A stretch of DNA of 32,951 nucleotides from the NCBI RefSeq assembly GCF_947493425.1, contig NZ_CANLRP010000093.1, forward strand, positions 1 through 32,951. Direction: 5' to 3'. Both the position numbers and the translations under genes were made by a program. Origin of the DNA: an uncultured Microscilla sp. Its GTDB lineage: Bacteria > Bacteroidota > Bacteroidia > Cytophagales > Microscillaceae. The notes below the pieces were generated by a model. The model did no database searches. It was not told the DNA's origin and worked only from the letters and a program-made list of their open reading frames with translations. Shown piece by piece: positions 8,518 to 16,680 of this stretch (position 1 is its first letter; each line of letters begins with the position of its first letter).

Positions 8518-9528
8518 ATGATGAAAGTAGGCGAGCTAAGGGAGAAGTTAGCAAAATATAAAAAAGAAGAGCTGATAAAAATAGCGGCTGAATTTTATAA
8601 ACAGTTGCCCAAAGCAAAAAAAGAAGCCTTACAGAATTTGATAGAAAACCCCGCCGCCAAGCCCACACCAGTGCTCAAGGTGGGGCTTACTTTGGAGGAG
8701 TTAAAAATTGAAACTGAGGCTTTTATTATCAATGCCAAAGAAGGGAATTATATAAAACCCAACCAGATGGTGCCCAAAAAAGATCGAAGTAAGTGGCGCT
8801 TTTTGGTAAAACGATTGCATAAAGCCTTGAGCAAACACAACCGCCCCGACAAAGATCTTGGGCTTCAGGCACAATTACTTTCGGGGTTGTATGGGGTGCT
8901 TTGCCAAGCAGAAAGCTTGAGCTATTTTACTACCCCATATCCTTTTAGTTCGGTAGGCATCAGCAAAGACAAGTTTTTTGAAAGTATACTGTTTTTGATA
9001 GAACTCAACGAGGGTAAAGCGGCTGTAGTAAACAAAGGCATTGAGCTAATGTATACACATAATTTTGGCGGTTATTATGAGTACAAGAGTTTACAAGCGG
9101 TATTTGAAGGGTTTTTGACCATTCCTGACCTTAAATATCAGGCTATAGAAAAAACTACACAATTACTAAAAAACAATGGTTTTGCACCGCCCAAAAAAAA
9201 CTCAAAAAAAAGCTATTACGCTTACAACAGGGAGAAAAAAAATCGGGAAAAGAAAAACAACAATCTTGCTACATTGGGTTTTGCTATGCACATTGGCTTG
9301 TTTGAATATGACGAAGCCATTGCCTTTTTTGATCAACACTATTACGAAAATGAAGAAGAGGTGAAGTTATATATATTGGTAAAGCTACTTTTTGATGAAG
9401 GACTCAAAGACCAAATCAAGCAACAGCTGAAACAAGCCATCAAGCGGGGTGTTCAACCCCGACAACGTTTGATGGATTTACTAAAAGTAATATTAACTGA
9501 CGACGCATTGCCTGTTTATTTTGTCTAA
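8518..9528 (+). CDS. Unrecognised helical protein, partner of DUF695-RraB gene
   Basis: A 336-residue protein I do not recognise. It starts MMKVGELREKLAKY; either Met (8518 or 8521) could be used. The first 45 residues are Lys/Glu-rich and helical, resembling a SAP-like or short coiled-coil segment. The remainder is predominantly helical with alternating Leu/Tyr-rich blocks, suggestive of an alpha-solenoid, and is interrupted at about residues 225-250 by a strongly basic, low-complexity patch of Lys, Arg and Asn (for example YNREKKNREKKNNN). There is no signal peptide or membrane segment. The poly-basic patch could contact nucleic acid (inference). The 9-bp gap after the DUF695-RraB gene implies co-transcription and a possible shared job. 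Confidence 0.7.
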   Translation: MMKVGELREKLAKYKKEELIKIAAEFYKQLPKAKKEALQNLIENPAAKPTPVLKVGLTLEELKIETEAFIINAKEGNYIKPNQMVPKKDRSKWRFLVKRLHKALSKHNRPDKDLGLQAQLLSGLYGVLCQAESLSYFTTPYPFSSVGISKDKFFESILFLIELNEGKAAVVNKGIELMYTHNFGGYYEYKSLQAVFEGFLTIPDLKYQAIEKTTQLLKNNGFAPPKKNSKKSYYAYNREKKNREKKNNNLATLGFAMHIGLFEYDEAIAFFDQHYYENEEEVKLYILVKLLFDEGLKDQIKQQLKQAIKRGVQPRQRLMDLLKVILTDDALPVYFV

Positions 9529-9620
9529 AGCATTTGAGTAGATATGCCTTGTCTTTGCGTGGGTAAAATTTAAAAAAACTCTCTTTTTGAGTCTTACCAT
9601 ATTTCTTCTATCTTAACCGC

Positions 9621-10847
9621 ATGCAAAAGTTCATACATTACCTATATTTTGTAGTGGTTGGCTTGGCAGCTTGTCAAAGCTCACCCAAAGATCGAAGCAT
9701 TGTGGTTGCGTTTGATGTTTATTGCGAAATGGTAGCCAATGATGCCAAGCCAATGAGCCTTCATTACCCAATGGAAAAGACGGCATTGGACAAATGGTGG
9801 AAAGAGTTTGTGTTGGTGGCCAAACGATACCCGGTACAACTTTACCGCGAAACAGACTTTCCGGTAACACCACTCTTTCCGGCAAAGTTGACCAAAGGCA
9901 AAACAGTGGTGTTGATTTATAAAGGCAAAAGACTGGAGCAATACCAACAACTAAAAGCTGACCTGAAGCGCTATAAAGGCAATGATCCGATAGCAATGGA
10001 GGCTTTTGCCCGACGTTTGGGGCGTTTATTGGGCTATAGCCCTCAGGGGGTGAATATGCTATTGAGTAAAAACACTGACTACCGCAACCTGGCTCTTTTG
10101 GGGGTAACCCAGCAAGTCACCCACCTGTATTATGAAGATGTAGCTGAAGCTTTACAGTTTTATATCCACACTTTAGGCTTAACCAAAGTAGATTCGGCCA
10201 AGTTTTGGATAAGCGCTGATGCTGCCATTGAACTACACCCCCTGAACAAACACCACCCCAAAGGGCAAGCCAAATCTACGGCAGTAGCCTTTCTGACTGA
10301 TCAATTGCCAGGCTGGTACGCCCACCTACAGGCCAACAAAGTACCCATCAAGTATACTTACAAACCCCAGAAGGGAGGGGCGCATGATGGTTTTGTAGCT
10401 ATAGACCCTGGAGGGTATTTGTTAGAGTTTGAACAGTTTAAACAACACCCCGAAAACGAATTGTTGATGGCAGTACTTGCCCAGGCTCCCCACAAAACAA
10501 CTGCCATCAATCAATTAAATTTTTATGGAGCCATCACCTGGACTTACCACCAAGACTTGCTCAAAATGCAGTGTTTTTATGAAGAAATCTTAGGGTATCG
10601 TTTGGTAGCCGACCAAGGCTGGACAAAAATTTATCAGACTTCGCCCACTGGTTTTATTGGTTTGGTAGACGAGCAACGGGGGATGGAAGATTATGCCGAT
10701 ACTAAAGCGGTAGAGATAGCCTGGACAGTCAAAAACAACGCTGGTTTTGAGGCTTACGCCCAGCAACGTTTGCTAAGCTATCAGTACCAAAATAATGCTT
10801 TTAAAGGGCCAGAAAAATATGTTTATAAGCTTGGCTATGCCAAATAG
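9621..10847 (+). CDS. Lipoprotein with two VOC (glyoxalase-like) domains
   Basis: A 408-residue protein. A signal peptide ends in lipobox LAAC with the lipidated cysteine at residue 18, so it should be anchored on a membrane facing the periplasm or outside. Residues 26-160 are a domain I do not recognise. Residues about 164-272 form a VOC/glyoxalase-like module: a VTHLYYEDVAEALQFY opening, a middle block with LPGWYAHLQAN, and the closing IDPGGYLLEFEQF; His168 and Glu269 sit where metal ligands usually lie. A second VOC-like half begins at about 298 (NFYGAITW...FYEEILGYRLV) but its C-terminal part is degenerate and it lacks the usual closing D-x-x-G-x-x-x-E motif. VOC proteins include glyoxalases, dioxygenases and bleomycin-binding proteins; which applies is unclear. 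Lipidated members are unusual. Confidence 0.8.
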   Translation: MQKFIHYLYFVVVGLAACQSSPKDRSIVVAFDVYCEMVANDAKPMSLHYPMEKTALDKWWKEFVLVAKRYPVQLYRETDFPVTPLFPAKLTKGKTVVLIYKGKRLEQYQQLKADLKRYKGNDPIAMEAFARRLGRLLGYSPQGVNMLLSKNTDYRNLALLGVTQQVTHLYYEDVAEALQFYIHTLGLTKVDSAKFWISADAAIELHPLNKHHPKGQAKSTAVAFLTDQLPGWYAHLQANKVPIKYTYKPQKGGAHDGFVAIDPGGYLLEFEQFKQHPENELLMAVLAQAPHKTTAINQLNFYGAITWTYHQDLLKMQCFYEEILGYRLVADQGWTKIYQTSPTGFIGLVDEQRGMEDYADTKAVEIAWTVKNNAGFEAYAQQRLLSYQYQNNAFKGPEKYVYKLGYAK

Positions 10848-10885
10848 CTCTATTTACAGGTAGTGGATGAATATTGAAGGTTTTT

Positions 10886-10925
10886 ATAGCTCCTTGGCGA
10901 AGCAATTGGTTTGGGTAGGAGCTAT
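10886..10925. other. Hairpin after VOC lipoprotein gene
   Basis: An 8-bp perfect inverted repeat (atagctcc at 10886-10893, ggagctat at 10918-10925) with a 24-nt loop lies 40 bp after the stop at 10847. There is no T-tract after it, so a terminator role is only possible. Confidence 0.35.
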
Positions 10926-11127
10926 CTGATGGCTCACGTGTGCAGTCGCTAAAAGGGGCAGGCATCGTGGTGTTTTGTAAATTTATTTGGTGCAACTGGC
11001 ACTTATTCAAGAGTTGTTTTTATAAACGCAAATACTTTTACGTATTTTTTGTTATTTAGAATTAGATTAAATAAACTTAAGCCATTGATTTACGGCTAAA
11101 TGCCTGATTTTTAAACTATTTGATCTA

Positions 11128-12063
11128 ATGCAATCAACATTTCAATCTGTATTTGACCAGATTTCGCCCTTTTTCTTACCCATTGTTTTTACCCTTATTA
11201 TAGTAGAACTGCTCCTGCTTTGGGTAGGCAAAAAAATAAAACTAAAAAAAGAAAGCTGGGTAAGCCTGCTTTGTTATTCACTGGGAAGCTTGCCCTATTT
11301 TTTATTTTTTGCTGTGTTGCAGCTCAAAGTGATGTTTTGGTTTTATGAAAATGCCCGACTATTTACTCTAGGCAATGAGTGGTATGTGTGGGTACTTGCT
11401 TTTGTATGTTTCGACTTTGTTTGGTGGGTAGTTCATTTTGCTGCACACAAAGTACGGTTTTTTTGGTGCATTCATGGGGTACACCATACCCCAAAAGAAA
11501 TGAACATGAGTGTATCTATCAGAGGTTCGGTTTTTGACTTTGTGCAATACATTCACTTGATGATTTGGTTGCCTTTGTTGGGTTTTCACCCTTACATTAT
11601 TTTTATAATGAATGGTTTATCGCGTATTTATGCTGTGTTTACCCATTTAAACGAGCGGTACCTCAAACACACTCCTTTGCTCGATAAATTTCTGATTACC
11701 CCTTCGTTGCATAGGGTACACCATTCGAGCAATCACCTTTATATTGATACCAATTTTGCCAATACATTGTCGATATGGGACAGAATATTTAGAACTTACC
11801 AAAGCGAAGTAGCTCAGGTAAAGCCCGTTTTTGGCGTAATGGACAAAGACTTGAACACGGAAAGTGTTTTGAGTAGTCAGTTTGATTTGTGGAAATCGTT
11901 GATCAGAGATATAAAAGCCACTCCAAAAATTACTGACAAAATAAAGTATTTGGTCATGCCCCCTGGCTGGCATCCACAAAATAAGGGAAAAACCGCCAAA
12001 ATTTATAGAGACAGCGCCATGAAAACGCTTGATGCTGCCGATAAAGCCAAAGTGGAGCTTTGA
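11128..12063 (+). CDS. Sterol desaturase / fatty acid hydroxylase family membrane protein
   Basis: A 311-residue integral membrane protein of the fatty acid hydroxylase superfamily (PF04116). Hydrophobic segments lie at about 14-33, 46-72, 84-104, 140-162 and 160-172. The eight-histidine di-iron signature is present: HFAAH (103-107, HX3H), HGVHH (116-120, HX2HH) and HRVHH (195-199, HX2HH), with His173 and His181 as possible extra ligands. Family members hydroxylate or desaturate lipids (sterols, fatty acids, carotenoids, alkylglycerols) at the membrane using O2. The substrate here cannot be told from sequence; bacterial members near this type are annotated only as 'sterol desaturase family'. 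The gene is isolated: about 280 bp after the VOC lipoprotein and convergent with the DUF4249 gene. Confidence 0.92.
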   Translation: MQSTFQSVFDQISPFFLPIVFTLIIVELLLLWVGKKIKLKKESWVSLLCYSLGSLPYFLFFAVLQLKVMFWFYENARLFTLGNEWYVWVLAFVCFDFVWWVVHFAAHKVRFFWCIHGVHHTPKEMNMSVSIRGSVFDFVQYIHLMIWLPLLGFHPYIIFIMNGLSRIYAVFTHLNERYLKHTPLLDKFLITPSLHRVHHSSNHLYIDTNFANTLSIWDRIFRTYQSEVAQVKPVFGVMDKDLNTESVLSSQFDLWKSLIRDIKATPKITDKIKYLVMPPGWHPQNKGKTAKIYRDSAMKTLDAADKAKVEL

Positions 12064-12079
12064 GGCATTGGTAAAAAAC

Positions 12080-12116
12080 AATGCGGTGTATCTAAGACGA
12101 GACAATACACCGCATT
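12080..12116. terminator. Hairpin between convergent genes
   Basis: A perfect 12-bp inverted repeat (aatgcggtgtat at 12080-12091, atacaccgcatt at 12105-12116, 13-nt loop) lies between the plus-strand hydroxylase stop (12063) and the minus-strand DUF4249 stop (12160). There is an A-run just left of it (12073-12078), which would give a U-tract for leftward transcripts; rightward termination would lack a clear T-run. Confidence 0.65.
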
Positions 12117-12159
12117 ATACAAACTCCTCAAATCAGAAGTGATTAAACAAAGAGGAATG

Positions 12160-12975
12160 CTATTTTTCTACAATGACCAAATGTTTGGTTTTGACAGATA
12201 CCGCACTGAATATGCCCAAGGCACCACTTATATTGCTTGTAGGGTTGGCAGGTGGTGGGCTAAACATGCCTCCGTCGTTAAACAAAAGTTCGTCGAGTGC
12301 TCGGTAATACTCATAAGTAGCCTTGGGGATGGCAAGCATCGAAAAACTCACCTTGTCGTTGGGTTTGAGCGCATAAGGTGCTTGAAAACCCTCGATATTC
12401 TCTTGAATCCAAGCATCATCTGCCACTGCCAAATCCTCAGGTTTATCACGAATGGTATCATTGATGGTAAAACGCCATTGATAAAAATTTACCTCATCCT
12501 GTGGGTCGGTTGCGTACATTTGCAAATAATACCCTGCACCTTTCGACGCATCTCCCTCAAAGTAAGCGGTTTGCTCTACCTTAAAATCCAGCAACTCGTT
12601 GGGCATAGTACTTTGGGCGCTATAGGTAGTTTCACCCACGATTACCTTAAGCATATACGTAGTACCTGGCGTGCCCACAAAAGCACTGGTTTGATAGGTG
12701 CCAGGCTGTTCAGTATTTTCTTGTAACGTATAAGTGCGGTTGCCATCGCTGATTGTTACCACTGCCCCACTTACTTTGGGTGGTACTTCATTGCCCATAT
12801 AGTCTCCCGTACGACTCACTTTTACTACATAAGGTTCGGCACGGTCAGTTACCTCCCCCTCAATCACTAGCTGGGGGGCGGCACTGTTCAAATCTACTTC
12901 AATTATTTTGGTGCAGCTGGTCAAAACCGTGAATGCCAACACACTATATATCAATTTATTAAGTATTTTTCTCAT
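12160..12975 (-). CDS. DUF4249 family lipoprotein
   Basis: A 271-residue lipoprotein with an N-terminal signal ending in VLTSC (lipidated Cys21), followed by TKIIEVDLNSAAPQLVIEGE, the standard opening of DUF4249 (PF14054). Repeated beta-rich blocks follow: VVKVSRTGDYMG, GAVVTISDGNRTYTL, YMLKVIVGETTYSA, then the later family region with FYQWRFTINDT. In Bacteroidota, DUF4249 proteins are encoded directly downstream of TonB-dependent receptors that carry a carboxypeptidase-like domain, and are thought to sit on the outer membrane as receptor partners; their ligand is unknown. Here the receptor is upstream on the same strand, but about 900 bp of tandem repeats lie between them instead of the usual few bases. 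The protein is somewhat short for the family but has no visible break. Confidence 0.88.
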   Translation of the reverse strand: MRKILNKLIYSVLAFTVLTSCTKIIEVDLNSAAPQLVIEGEVTDRAEPYVVKVSRTGDYMGNEVPPKVSGAVVTISDGNRTYTLQENTEQPGTYQTSAFVGTPGTTYMLKVIVGETTYSAQSTMPNELLDFKVEQTAYFEGDASKGAGYYLQMYATDPQDEVNFYQWRFTINDTIRDKPEDLAVADDAWIQENIEGFQAPYALKPNDKVSFSMLAIPKATYEYYRALDELLFNDGGMFSPPPANPTSNISGALGIFSAVSVKTKHLVIVEK

Positions 12976-13874
12976 TGTTTGTTTAGTTAATAGTCGAAAT
13001 TTAGGTTTTAGCTTTTTTGACTGTTTGTATAGAGCCCTTAGCTTTTAGCCTTTTCTTGAGCTTTGATTGGCTTTTGGCCTTTAGCTTTTTTTTGACTGTT
13101 TGTATAGAGCCCTTAGCTTTTAGCCTTTTCTTGAGCTTTGATTGGCTTTTAGCCTTTAGCTTTTTTTTGACTGTTTGTATAGAGCTTTTAGCTTTTTTGT
13201 TCTCTGTGTAGCTTTAGCCCTTAGCTTTTAGCCTTTTTTTGACTGTTTGTATAGAGCTTTTAGCTTTTTTGTTCTCTGTGTAGCTTTAGCCCTTAGGTTT
13301 TAGCTTTTTTTTGACTGTTTGTATAGAGCTTTTAGCCTTTTTGTTCTCTGTGTAGCTTTAGCCCTTAGCTTTTAGCCTTTTCTTGAGCTTTGATTGGCTT
13401 TTGGCCTTTAGCCTTTTCTTGAACTATGATTGGCTTTTAGCCTTTAGCCTTTTCTTGAGCTATGATGGGCTTTTAGCCTTTAGCTTTTTCTTGAACTACG
13501 ATTGGCTTTTAGCCTTTAGCTTTTTCTTTGAACTATGATTGGCTTTTGGCCTTTAGCTTTTTCTTGAGCTTTGATTGGCTTTTGGCCTTTAGCTTTTTCT
13601 TGAGCTATGATTGGCTTTTAGCCTTTAGCTTTTTCTTGAACTACGATTGGCTTTTAGCCTTTAGCCTTTTCTTGAGCTATGATGGGCTTTTAGTCTTTAG
13701 CTTTTTTTTGAGCTATGATGGATTTTTAGCCTTTAGCTATCATATTTGCGAATTAGTTAGGAGTTGGTAACCCATAGTTTTAGTTGCGCTTTGCGCTCAT
13801 TCGTAATTCGTAATTGTTTAACTCGTAATTAACTACGCTTGTGCTCATTCGTAATTCGTAATTAACCCACCGTC
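12976..13874. repeat. Composite repeat region between TonB receptor and DUF4249 genes
   Basis: An 899-bp spacer. The sub-array at 13018-13381 has five units, each opening with TGACTGTTTGTATAGAGC (starts 13018, 13093, 13168, 13240, 13312; spacings 75, 75, 72, 72); three of these also contain a gttctctgtgtagcttta block. A 36-bp array follows. The last part (13745-13870) is the attcgtaatt/gaattag repeat family also seen at the window start. The T-rich plus strand leaves some frames open, but those hydrophobic repeats look like artefacts of a period divisible by three. Confidence 0.85.
13382..13742. repeat. Ten tandem 36-bp units
   Basis: Units start at 13382, 13418, 13454, 13490, 13526, 13563, 13599, 13635, 13671 and 13707, so all are 36 bp except the 13526 unit (37 bp, one extra T). 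Each reads approximately cttgagctatgattgg followed by cttttagcctttagcttttt. Each contains the mini-palindrome ggcttttagcc (GGCT/AGCC). Units differ by a few substitutions (gag/gaa, ttt/tat/tac, tagcc/tggcc). There are no unique spacers, so this is not CRISPR. Confidence 0.92.
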
Positions 13875-16235
13875 TTAAAACTTAAAATTATAAGAGACCG
13901 AAGGCATAATGCCAAAGAGGTAAGTCATCTCTGCCTGAGTTTTGCCGGGGGTGTTTTCATCTTCTCTAAACTGGATAGAAAATGGGTTTTTGCGGGCATA
14001 GGCATTGTATATAGACAGGTTCCACTCGCCCTGAAACTTCTTGCCAAACAACCGCTTTTGGGGGCGTTTCCAGGTAAGCGATAAGTCCATGCGATGATAG
14101 GCAGGCATACGATAACCATTGCGTTCGGTATAATAAGGCACCGTTTTATTGTCGATGATGTAGCGTCCTGCAGGCATTGTTACTGAGGCACCCGTAGCGT
14201 AAGTAAAATTAAGCGCCAGGCTCAAACGTGAGCTAAACTCGTGGTTTACAATCAAGTTAAAACTATGACGGCGGTCGTGGCGTGGGGCATACGGGTTGCC
14301 ATTGTTTATTCCAGCTGCTTTACGTTCTGTTTTTGATAAAGTATAACTCACCCACCCCGTAGTGTTACCTTTGTTTTTGCGCAGCATGAGTTCTACCCCG
14401 CTTGCCCAACCTTCGCCAGGGCGTAGCTCTTGCGAAATGGCTTCGTTGAGCAACAAATTGGCATTGTCTCTAAAGTCTATTTGGTTTTGCATCCATTTGT
14501 AGTACCCTTCTACCGAAAACTCATACATATTGTCGTAGAAGTTTCTAAAATAACCTATGCCTACCTGATCGGCAATCTGCGGTTTGATGTTTGGGTCGCT
14601 CGGAATCCATACATCAGACGGAAACCCTGCCGAGCTATTAGAAGCTAGATGAATGTACTGGCGGGTACGGTTATAAGACACCTTGATAGAGCTACGAGCA
14701 TTGAGCAAAAGTCGGGCACCCAAACGTGGCTCAAAGCCCATGTAGGTGTTGTACAGTTTGCCACTGCCATAGTGGGTGGTATCGGTTGCCACCGAATTGC
14801 CTTGAGCGTCTTGGGTGTAAGTAAAGATACGGTCTTTGCCCATATTAGAAAAAGCTGAAAACCTCAACCCATATTGCAACGATAAAGCGGGGGTGAGCTG
14901 ATGGTCGATGCTGATATAACCTGCTTGCTCCAGGGCATATTTTTGAGGTACTTCCAGTTTTTTGAAAATAGACGCTCCCTTTGGCTCTAGTTTACCCGGC
15001 GAAAACGTGTGGTAAATATTGTGGTAACCAAAATCTACCTGCAACTCTGGGGCAACAAAATAAGAAAAATCAAACTTGCCACTCACATTTTGAAGCTGTG
15101 ATGTCCACTCAAAATTTTGTACACCTTCGTTTACAAACAACGAATAGTTAAAACGACTGTACAGCAAAGTGGTGCTCATAAACAGGCGTGAGTTAAACAC
15201 GTGGTTCCAGCGCAAAGTAGAGGTAGCATTGCCCCACGAAAACCCAAAGTTATTGCCTACACTTAGCACGTCTTGCCCAAAGTATCCAGAAAGAAACAAG
15301 CGATCGTTTTCGCCCAGTTTTACGTTGGTTTTGGCATTGAGATCATAAAAATACAAACGGTTGTCCTTGATTGCCTTGTCGTCTGACAACCGCAAAAACA
15401 TATCGGCATAGGTACGCCTGCCCGACACCACAAACGAAGCTTTGTCTTTGGCAATGGGACCTTCCAAGGTCAGGCGACTGGAAATTAACCCGATGCCTCC
15501 TGAGCCCGAAAATTGTTTGGAGTTGCCCTCGTTCATTTTAATGTCTACCACCGAAGACAACCGACCTCCGTAGCGGGCAGGCATCCCACCTTTGTATACT
15601 TCTACATCTTTGATGGCATCTGAATTAAAAACCGAGAAAAAACCCATCAGGTGTGAAGCATTGTATACCGGCGCTTGGTCGAGCAAAATCAGGTTTTGGT
15701 CGGCAGAACCTCCCCTCACAAACAAGCCAGTAGTACCCTCACCCACGCTCTGAATGCCTGGGGTCATTTGTAGTACTTTGATAATGTCGGACTCACCGCC
15801 AAAAGTGGGGATAGATTTTATTTGCTTGGCACTGATCTTTTGTACACTCATTTGCATACTTTGCACATTTTTGTCCAGCTTTTCGGCAGTAATTACCACC
15901 TCATCGGTTTGTGCTACCTCTTCGGTCAGTTCCAGCGTAAGAGCTTGTTTGGTTTGCAGGTTGATTACTTTGCTTTGGGTAACATAGCCTATGTAGGAGA
16001 AACTCACCGTGTATTTGCCTGCAGGCAGGCTCAGCGAATAAAAGCCGTAGGTATTGGTAACTGCCCCTGAGCCCAACTCTTTTACAAAAACAGTGGCACC
16101 GATCAAACCTTCGCCAGTTTGGGCGTCTTTGAGGTAACCACTCAGGGTTACTTTGCGACTTTGGGCTTGTGCCTGACTCCATGCCATGAGCCCTATCCAA
16201 ATAGTGAGCAATAAGAAGAATTTTAAGTTGTTCAT
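13875..16235 (-). CDS. TonB-dependent receptor with carboxypeptidase-like regulatory domain
   Basis: A 786-residue outer-membrane receptor. The start at 16235 is preferred because it begins a standard signal peptide (MNNLKFFLLL... ending AQAQ at about 25); an in-frame ATG at 16292 would place 19 unrelated residues in front. Domains in order: CarboxypepD_reg-like Ig fold (about 27-110, with GATVFVKELGSGAVTNTYGF and a SFSYIGY motif), plug domain (about 120-240, with GGESDIIKVLQMTPGIQ, GLFVRGGSADQNLILLD, VYKGGMPARYGGRLSSV), then a 22-strand-type barrel ending SVSYNFKF with a terminal Phe typical of BAM substrates. Such receptors import ligands using TonB-ExbBD energy. The partner is probably the downstream DUF4249 lipoprotein. 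The ligand is unknown; no SusD homologue is nearby, so a polysaccharide-utilisation role is less likely. Confidence 0.95.
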   Translation of the reverse strand: MNNLKFFLLLTIWIGLMAWSQAQAQSRKVTLSGYLKDAQTGEGLIGATVFVKELGSGAVTNTYGFYSLSLPAGKYTVSFSYIGYVTQSKVINLQTKQALTLELTEEVAQTDEVVITAEKLDKNVQSMQMSVQKISAKQIKSIPTFGGESDIIKVLQMTPGIQSVGEGTTGLFVRGGSADQNLILLDQAPVYNASHLMGFFSVFNSDAIKDVEVYKGGMPARYGGRLSSVVDIKMNEGNSKQFSGSGGIGLISSRLTLEGPIAKDKASFVVSGRRTYADMFLRLSDDKAIKDNRLYFYDLNAKTNVKLGENDRLFLSGYFGQDVLSVGNNFGFSWGNATSTLRWNHVFNSRLFMSTTLLYSRFNYSLFVNEGVQNFEWTSQLQNVSGKFDFSYFVAPELQVDFGYHNIYHTFSPGKLEPKGASIFKKLEVPQKYALEQAGYISIDHQLTPALSLQYGLRFSAFSNMGKDRIFTYTQDAQGNSVATDTTHYGSGKLYNTYMGFEPRLGARLLLNARSSIKVSYNRTRQYIHLASNSSAGFPSDVWIPSDPNIKPQIADQVGIGYFRNFYDNMYEFSVEGYYKWMQNQIDFRDNANLLLNEAISQELRPGEGWASGVELMLRKNKGNTTGWVSYTLSKTERKAAGINNGNPYAPRHDRRHSFNLIVNHEFSSRLSLALNFTYATGASVTMPAGRYIIDNKTVPYYTERNGYRMPAYHRMDLSLTWKRPQKRLFGKKFQGEWNLSIYNAYARKNPFSIQFREDENTPGKTQAEMTYLFGIMPSVSYNFKF

Positions 16236-16680
16236 TTTGATTGTTGTATAAAATTGTTTGTGTGGTGGTTGCCCATTGTGCACGATGAGCAACTCAGAGA
16301 TTATGTTGGTATTGCAATACTTGGAATATGTGGGGGAAGACCAGCGTTGATAAATAAGGGTTGCCTTGAGTGACTTTTTTTTATGGAATTAGGCTCTATT
16401 TTGAGCGACTGGCTTGCCAATCAGGAGGGTTAATTTGAAGATTTCAAAAATACATTGTTTGTACACAATTGACCTGGTATACAGCGCAGTTAGCATAGGG
16501 TTTTTCGGGGTTTTTTATGACCCTATACAAGGTGTGTTGTAAGTTGTTTAATCTTTATAACATTCGTGTGTGATTTTGCGTATGATTTAAAAAAAAACAG
16601 CTCATTATTTGGATAAAATGAGCTCATGGAAAATAATCGAATTTCACTGATTCGATAGATCAACTTAAACACAAAGAGAT
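16236..16680. other. Divergent spacer between TonB receptor and GRDP-like gene
   Basis: About 445 bp with no gene. It should hold the promoters of both flanking genes, but I see no clear match to the Bacteroidota TAnnTTTG element. It contains a hairpin with an adjoining A-run at 16590-16624, annotated separately. Confidence 0.5.
16590..16624 (-). terminator. Leftward terminator-like hairpin upstream of a plus gene
   Basis: Perfect 8-bp arms agctcatt (16599-16606) and aatgagct (16617-16624) with a 10-nt loop are preceded on the plus strand by a run of nine or more A (about 16589-16597), giving hairpin plus U-tract when read leftward. No minus-strand gene lies immediately to the right, so it would stop antisense or read-through transcription; alternatively it is a structure in the leader of the gene starting at 16681. 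Confidence 0.5.

Noticed and set aside
12139..12726. 195-residue plus-strand open frame
   Set aside because: It is antisense to the DUF4249 lipoprotein gene, whose signal peptide and family opening are clear.
13382..13742. CRISPR array (36-bp repeats)
   Set aside because: The repeats are contiguous with no unique spacers, and no cas genes are in the window.
13017..13770. Plus-strand open frames encoding hydrophobic repeats (DWLLAFSFFLS type)
   Set aside because: They exist because 36, 72 and 75 bp are multiples of three. One unit (from 13526) carries an extra base that shifts the frame, and there is no conserved start or signal, so coding is not supported.
13875..16235. SusC/SusD polysaccharide-utilisation locus
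   Set aside because: The receptor is shorter than typical SusC proteins, is followed by DUF4249 and not SusD, and no glycoside hydrolase is nearby.
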